From Actinostola sp. cb2023 (lineage: Eukaryota; Cnidaria; Anthozoa; Actiniaria; Actinostolidae), in the NCBI GenBank assembly GCA_033675265.1, contig JAUJYZ010001162.1:62001-126000 (forward strand): DNA of 64,000 nucleotides, written 5' to 3'. Of the stretch, positions 57,561-64,000 are shown piece by piece. The position numbers and the translations under genes are program-made. The notes below the pieces were generated by a model. The model saw nothing but the letters and a program-made list of their open reading frames with translations. It did no database searches and had not been told where the DNA came from. Each line of letters begins with the position of its first letter. The first letter of the stretch is position 1.

Positions 57561-60500
57561 CACCACAAGTAGAATCTGGAGGTGCGGAAGTACTCCTTGG
57601 CCTTTCATCGTCCTTTAGCCTTATCGCCATTGCTCTTTGTCGAAAGGGTTTCTTGAGAGAGAGGAGACAGACAGACAATCACTCTACGTCAAAGATTTCG
57701 CTTTCGTTTGCTCATGCTATTTCTGAAAAACACGTAAACACGTCATTTTCATCATAGCTGTACTGGGCACAGTGTATTTTTCGTCAAAACAGGTACGAGG
57801 ATACGGAATGAAGATATTTTGGTTCAAGCTTGACGGAAAACATCGATATTATTGGTCACTACGAATGTTGCAATCATTTTCACGATTTTCGATAAGGAAT
57901 AATATTTTATGTATGTTGATTTGCCAGCGATGCATAATACAAAGATGAATACTGACAGAGGATTGTTCATAGCATTATTATCGAAGGAGTATTTTTTTTT
58001 CTAACTTTGACTTTTGAATTGAATTACGGCATACCATTTGGGTCTTTCGAAATTAATTATACACTTGGAGTTGCAATGAGTCGTAAGATCAAAACCTTGG
58101 GAAATATGTTGTACTAGTCTATTGAAGAATATGCGTAACATTTAGAAGCACAAGTTTCTCTTTATCGTCTCTTTTAAACGAAAAAACTTTTGTGGTTGTG
58201 ACGTCATCAAGGATACGTCATAATTAAATGGTCCTTAATATCTTCAGGCGGAGACCGAGATTAAAAAATCCAAAACCAATACGATCTTAGAAGGCTTTAG
58301 TAAAGTACCTTAAAACAAGAATGGATCGATTTAATGAAATAACGAAAAATTTAAACCTAGGGGTTTGTTTTCCTATATCTTCTATTAAAATGAGGTTGAG
58401 GGGAGGGGTGGTTGGGCCATTATTCAACTTCCTAAATTGTCAACAACTGTTGATGCTATCAAGAAACAGCTTTTAGCTTTGAACTCCCCTGATATATTTC
58501 TTTCAAATTCCTAATTCAAAATATTTGAATTCCTAAATCCAAAAATCGATAAAATATTGCAACATTTATTATGACGTCACAGTATCGACTTTTTGGCCCA
58601 AAAAAAGGTAAAAATATTTTTCAGAACTATGTTACCCCACTGACAAAGTTTAATTAAAATATTCGTACGGTATAGAAAGTTATTGCAAATCGAATCTCTG
58701 ATGATCGTTTTTGGGAGTGGTTTGACCCAGCGTGAATGGACAGACAAACAGATGGACAGACAGACAGATGGACAGACAGACAGATAGACGGATGGACAGA
58801 CAGACAGATGGACAGACAGACAGACAGACGGATGGACAGACAGACAGATGGACAGACAGAAGGACAGAAGGACAGACAGACGGATGGACAGACAGACGGA
58901 TGGACAGACAAACAGATGGACAGACAGACAGATGGACAGACAGATGGACAGACAGACAGAAGGCCAGACAGAAAGAAGGACAGGCAGACAGACAGACAGA
59001 TAGAAGGACAGACAGACAGATAGAAGGACAGACAGACAGATGGACAGAAAGACGGGGACGGACAAAGATGGAAAGAAGGACAGACAGATGGAAGGATTGA
59101 GAGAGACAGATGAAGAGCAAAAATGAAAGAAGATGCAGAAAATTAGTAAAGAAACAACAGAGAAAAGAAACAAAAATAAGATGAAGTGAGAGAAAGAAAA
59201 GAAGGAGTGGAGTATTACCACGTTAGGTAGTTGAGGACAACTCGTGTTTTCGGTGGACAATTCTCTGTCAAACTTTGCTCTTCGTATCTCCTCCATATCA
59301 TGCTCCTTGATGGTGATGTGTAATGACTGGAGCTCTGAACAAGCTTTTTCGTACTTGTCCTCGTAGTGTTTGCAATGGCCAGTCTGTCTAGTGATGGTAG
59401 CGTCACGGTTTTTAAGTACTTCAGAATAACGCTGAATGGACTGGTCACGCTCCGTTTGTGCTTGGTCACGCTCGAGCATTAGTTCCTTCCTGGTAAAAAA
59501 AACCAAAGCGTGACACGTGAAATTACTGCTAATTTAATTAATAAAAACAAAGCGTGACACATGAAATTACTGCTAATTTACTGATTAATAAAAACAAAGC
59601 GTGACACATGAAACTACTGCTAATTTAATTAATAAAAACAAAGCGTGACACATGAAATTACTGCTAATTTACTGATTAATAAAAACAAAAACAGAAATTA
59701 TGTAAAAAAAATCACATGAAACTACTGCTAATTTAATTAATAAAAACAGAATGTAAAAATCCGTGAATATAAAGAAGGAAAGAAAAGAACTGAGCAATTG
59801 CTTGGCATCATCAAGCCATTCTGCTCTACCCAACTGTCGCTCTACCCTGTACCACCATCACCACCAAAGGAAGCCATTTGAGTGTCATGGTACCGTAGGT
59901 TTCCTACTCGTACGAAAACGATTCTAAATCGCAATGACCATGCTCGAGCGTCCAGCGGGGTTCTTCGGCGCGGGCTCGGATGAAGAGCACCGCTGGACTC
60001 TCGAGCATGCGCAATGACGTGATGATCGACTAACCTGCTTTCAGACAAAATATCCCGCTGTTCTTTGAGTTGTTTGATTCCCTCTTCTGATTCGCTGTGT
60101 CGTTTCTTGGTCGATTCAAGCTCACGACCCTGTGTCCTCAGCTTAAGCTCCAGCTCATCGACTCGTTGACGAAGTTGGTAGCAGTCAGCAGCTATCGTTT
60201 CGTGGCTTTCCCTCGTCTGCTCACTGTCTCTCTCTACAATGTCGTACCTTGCTTTAAACACTTCGATCCATTCCTTCAGGCTATTTAGTTCATTCACTGA
60301 TTCATCTCTCTCGATTTTCATTGTCTGATTAAAGAACTGCATTTCACGGTAATTCATCTTCAAATCGGTGTACTTCTGAAGGTCATTCTTGTGGAATTCG
60401 AGTTTCTCTGAAAGCTTGATCGACTCGTGTCTCTGGTGATCATAGTTGATCGTGACAAAATTGAGCTCTGCTTGCATTTTCTGCTTCGCATCTTCAGCGT

Positions 60501-60875
60501 CATGCAGACGGCTCTTCAGGTTCGCAATTTTTTCCTGTGCCGTCAGCAAATGCATGTGTAAAGCGATAATGTAGGCATTTCTCTCTTGAAGATCTCTCTG
60601 AAGAGTCTGTTTCTGTTGCACAGCCGTCTCTTTCTCACTATTAACCGACGACAGAGAAGAGATGACGTCTGAGTTGGTTTCTGACTTTTCCCTCTCGAGT
60701 TCTTCGACGTGTTTCTGCAAAGTCTGCAAGTTGTCCATGGCATCGACTAAATTCTTCTCCAGCGACTTTTTCTCTCTGCTCATTTGTTGATAACTCACCG
60801 TCATGTCATTCAAATCAGTGTAAGCTCGCTGCAGATGATTGGTCATAATATCCAAGTCAGGGATGTAGTTATCCT
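57484..60875 (-). CDS. CARD9/CARMA-like coiled-coil gene, copy 3 (5' part outside window or lost)
   Basis: Minus-strand exons are 60875-60035, 59489-59219 and 57651 to a donor at 57564 (or to a stop at 57484). Phases are 1 (incoming), 2 and 0. The first exon begins DNYIPDLDIMTNHLQRAYTD, matching the start of the 371-nt exon in copies 1 and 2, and fuses sequence that is split over three exons there. It contains LKEWIEVFKARYDIVERD against LDEIKNWTAALKQRYDT in copy 1. The second exon has ELMLERDQAQTERDQSIQRY, close to the ERDQA.. block ending the coiled coil of CARD10/11. The third begins KPFRQRAMAIRLKDDERPRS, comparable to the RPFRP motif after the CARMA coiled coil. Coiled coil of about 370 residues. 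No CARD, SYEA-type linker exon or PDZ domain was found. Confidence 0.65.
58738..59100. repeat. GACAGACAGATG array
   Basis: About 360 bp of GACA, GATG and GAAG tetranucleotides in the intron between the last two exons of CARD copy 3. The Cys/Leu/Ser and Asp/Arg/Gln/Thr frames are compositional. Confidence 0.97.
59500..59750. repeat. AAAACAAAGCGTGACACATG tandem repeat
   Basis: About four to five units of 57-62 bp (AAAACAAAGCGTGACACATG…AAATTACTGCTAATTTA), with alternating short and long spacer versions (TTAATTAAT or TTACTGATTAAT). It starts inside the acceptor region of the copy 3 exon at 59489. Confidence 0.9.
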
Positions 60876-60879
60876 CTGT

Positions 60880-62510
<1,631 letters not shown>

Positions 62511-62737
62511 ATTACAGTGCGAATCGAAAAACCGTGGGGCACTCAGAAATAATTCAGAAACCGTTTATTGCCGGTACAATCAGAAACGACTCTCTAACTG
62601 CAAGAAGTTTATTTGACTACAAATCAGTCACTCCGTTGAGGTCCTCAATGAGTTGTTTCAGATTATTCAACAAACGCCTGATAAACAGTTTCTGAAATAT
62701 TTCTGGATGCCCACGGTTTTTCGATTCGCACTGTAAT
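62511..62737. mobile_element. Palindromic MITE
   Basis: ATTACAGTGCGAATCGAAAA at the left and its complement at the right, with inner inverted words CAGAAATA and CAGAAAC. 227 bp with arms of about 65 bp. Confidence 0.85.
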
Positions 62738-62828
62738 TCACTTCTAGCAATTTCAGTTCTCATGAACAGTTGACGCTTCTTTTGTACAATTTGGAATGGA
62801 GACTACACGACTAAGGTATGTAAGCCAG

Positions 62829-62897
62829 ACTTCCAGATGGTCAGCGGTCCTCCGCTGGATGTGTAGTGTAGCGGAGGACCGCTGACCGTCTGAAAAT
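62829..62897. repeat. Hairpin CAGAC…GTCAGCGGTCCTCCGCT
   Basis: GGTCAGCGGTCCTCCGCT is followed after about 14 bp by its complement AGCGGAGGACCGCTGACC, an 18-bp perfect stem extended by CAGAC/GTCTG. Confidence 0.85.
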
Positions 62898-62924
62898 CAT
62901 GCTAGGATCATTTTTAACTCGTGG

Positions 62925-62933
62925 ATAATAATA

Positions 62934-63001
<68 letters not shown>

Positions 63002-63003
63002 TG
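62925..63003. repeat. TAA/ATA microsatellite
   Basis: About 80 bp of ATA trinucleotides immediately left of the BEL/Pao remnant, perhaps its insertion or degradation border. Confidence 0.95.
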
Positions 63004-63063
63004 ATGACTTTATTTCAGTGTCGATATATTTAGTTTATACAAATAAAACACTATAAATAAAAT

Positions 63064-64000
63064 ATGGAATATCTATGCTGAAATCCTGGAGAAACACACA
63101 TTTTGGAGAGCAGTCCGATTTACTGCATGGATCACTAGATTTGTACAAAATTGCCGTAACAAGAAGTCAAACCGTGGTCCTTTAACAACATCTGAGACTG
63201 AGAAGCAAGTGAAATGGTGGATTAAGAGAGAACAACAGAGCTACAGCGCGACAGACAAGTTTCAGGAAGACCAACTACGTCTTAACTTGCAGAAGAATGA
63301 TGAGGGAATATACGAGTGCAGAGGACGGATCCAAGGAAACTATCCCATCTACCTACCTCCCAGTACAACACTGTCAGATCGTCCAGGACGCACACTGGTG
63401 CACACTTCATGGGGGAGCCGGTCTTACGATGTCTTACGTCAGACAGACTTATTGGATTCCGAAACTGAGATACTTGTCAGTGGTGAGAAAATGCTACGGC
63501 TGTAAAAAGTTCCATACTACAGCATTCCACAGTCCTCCACCAGGTAATCTACCCATCGACCGAACAGTAGGCTCAAACCCATTTCAAGTGGTGGGAGTGG
63601 ACTACGCAGGTCCCATAATGTATAAGATGACACCCAAGAAGGAGGGAAAAGCTTTATATACTAGCTACTATTCACTTGCAGTCTTACTAGAGCTGTACAT
63701 ATCGAGTTGTTGCCCGACCAAACCACAGAAGGATTCATCGCTGCCTTGAAACGATTCATATAGCCAGGCGTGGTAGACCCCGCAAGATTTAACGGGAGGA
63801 GCTTTGTTGGAGCGGCAAAGTGGCTGAGAAACGTCATGAGAGATGAAGGTACGCAAACCTACCTAGCCCACAAATCCAATGTGTGGCAGTTTAACCTAAG
63901 CAGAGCCCCGCCGGCAGCCCCATGGTGGGGTGTCCAATTCGAGAGACTGGTTGGCATTGTGAAGCAAGCGCTATACAAATCAGTGGACATAGCAGTCCTC
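63064..64000 (+). pseudogene. BEL/Pao retrotransposon remnant (integrase region, decayed)
   Basis: On the plus strand the window enters a BEL/Pao polyprotein: FWRAVRFTAWITRFVQNC, then VKWWIKREQQ, an HGG motif, YWIPKLRYLSVVRKCYGCKK (zinc-binding H2C2 part), PPPGNLPIDRT and VVGVDYAGPI (start of the integrase core), then FVGAAKWLRNVMRDE. The frame changes near 63380, again near 63680 and again near 63755, so it is not functional. It runs off the right edge. The 5' part (LTR, gag, protease, RT) is absent to the left. Confidence 0.85.

Noticed and set aside
58577..59506. 309-codon minus frame as one exon
   Set aside because: Only the first 90 codons (59489-59219) are coiled coil. A donor follows at once and the remainder is GACA repeat.

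Overview
Eukaryotic, intron-containing DNA, most likely from an invertebrate animal. The evidence is spliced GT-AG genes with clear animal orthologues (KDEL receptor, SLC26A11-type transporter, HPS6, CARD9-like), BEL/Pao and Penelope-like retroelement remnants, many foldback MITEs and abundant minisatellites. Marine lophotrochozoans, cnidarians and invertebrate deuterostomes all fit; the sequence alone does not decide. All exon junctions were read by eye from splice signals and phase continuity.

Layout. 1-4.8 kb: no gene; a 75-bp satellite, a foldback element and a 29-bp minisatellite. 4.86-17.8 kb (minus): an SLC26A11-like anion transporter with three coding exons (605 aa), plus a second, diverged version of its large first exon 6 kb upstream whose splice phase fits the same downstream exons. 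17.8-23.2 kb: intergenic, with foldback elements. 23.23-26.54 kb (plus): a complete four-exon KDEL receptor (212 aa). 28.3-33.2 kb (plus): a five-exon HPS6 / BLOC-2 subunit orthologue (856 aa).

33.9-60.9 kb (minus): the most interesting region. It holds three tandem genes for CARD9/CARMA-like coiled-coil proteins. Copies 1 and 2 share exon lengths exactly (36, 371, 177 and 549 nt), then a short C-terminal exon, a homologous linker exon and a homologous terminal exon. Only copy 1 shows a CARD exon, and it carries a one-base frameshift in a homopolymer. Copy 3 has the same coiled coil divided differently and a terminal exon with a CARMA-like 'KPFR' motif. Introns and intergenic gaps of this cluster are packed with about a dozen different tandem arrays, and the reading frames of copies 1 and 3 run into satellite DNA that supplies their last codons and stop.

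60.9-64 kb: microsatellites, a palindromic MITE and a decayed BEL/Pao integrase region running off the right edge.

Functionally the window mixes housekeeping secretory and lysosomal genes (KDELR, HPS6, SLC26A11) with a probable innate-immune adaptor cluster (CARD-coiled-coil). Nothing suggests co-regulation between the two halves.
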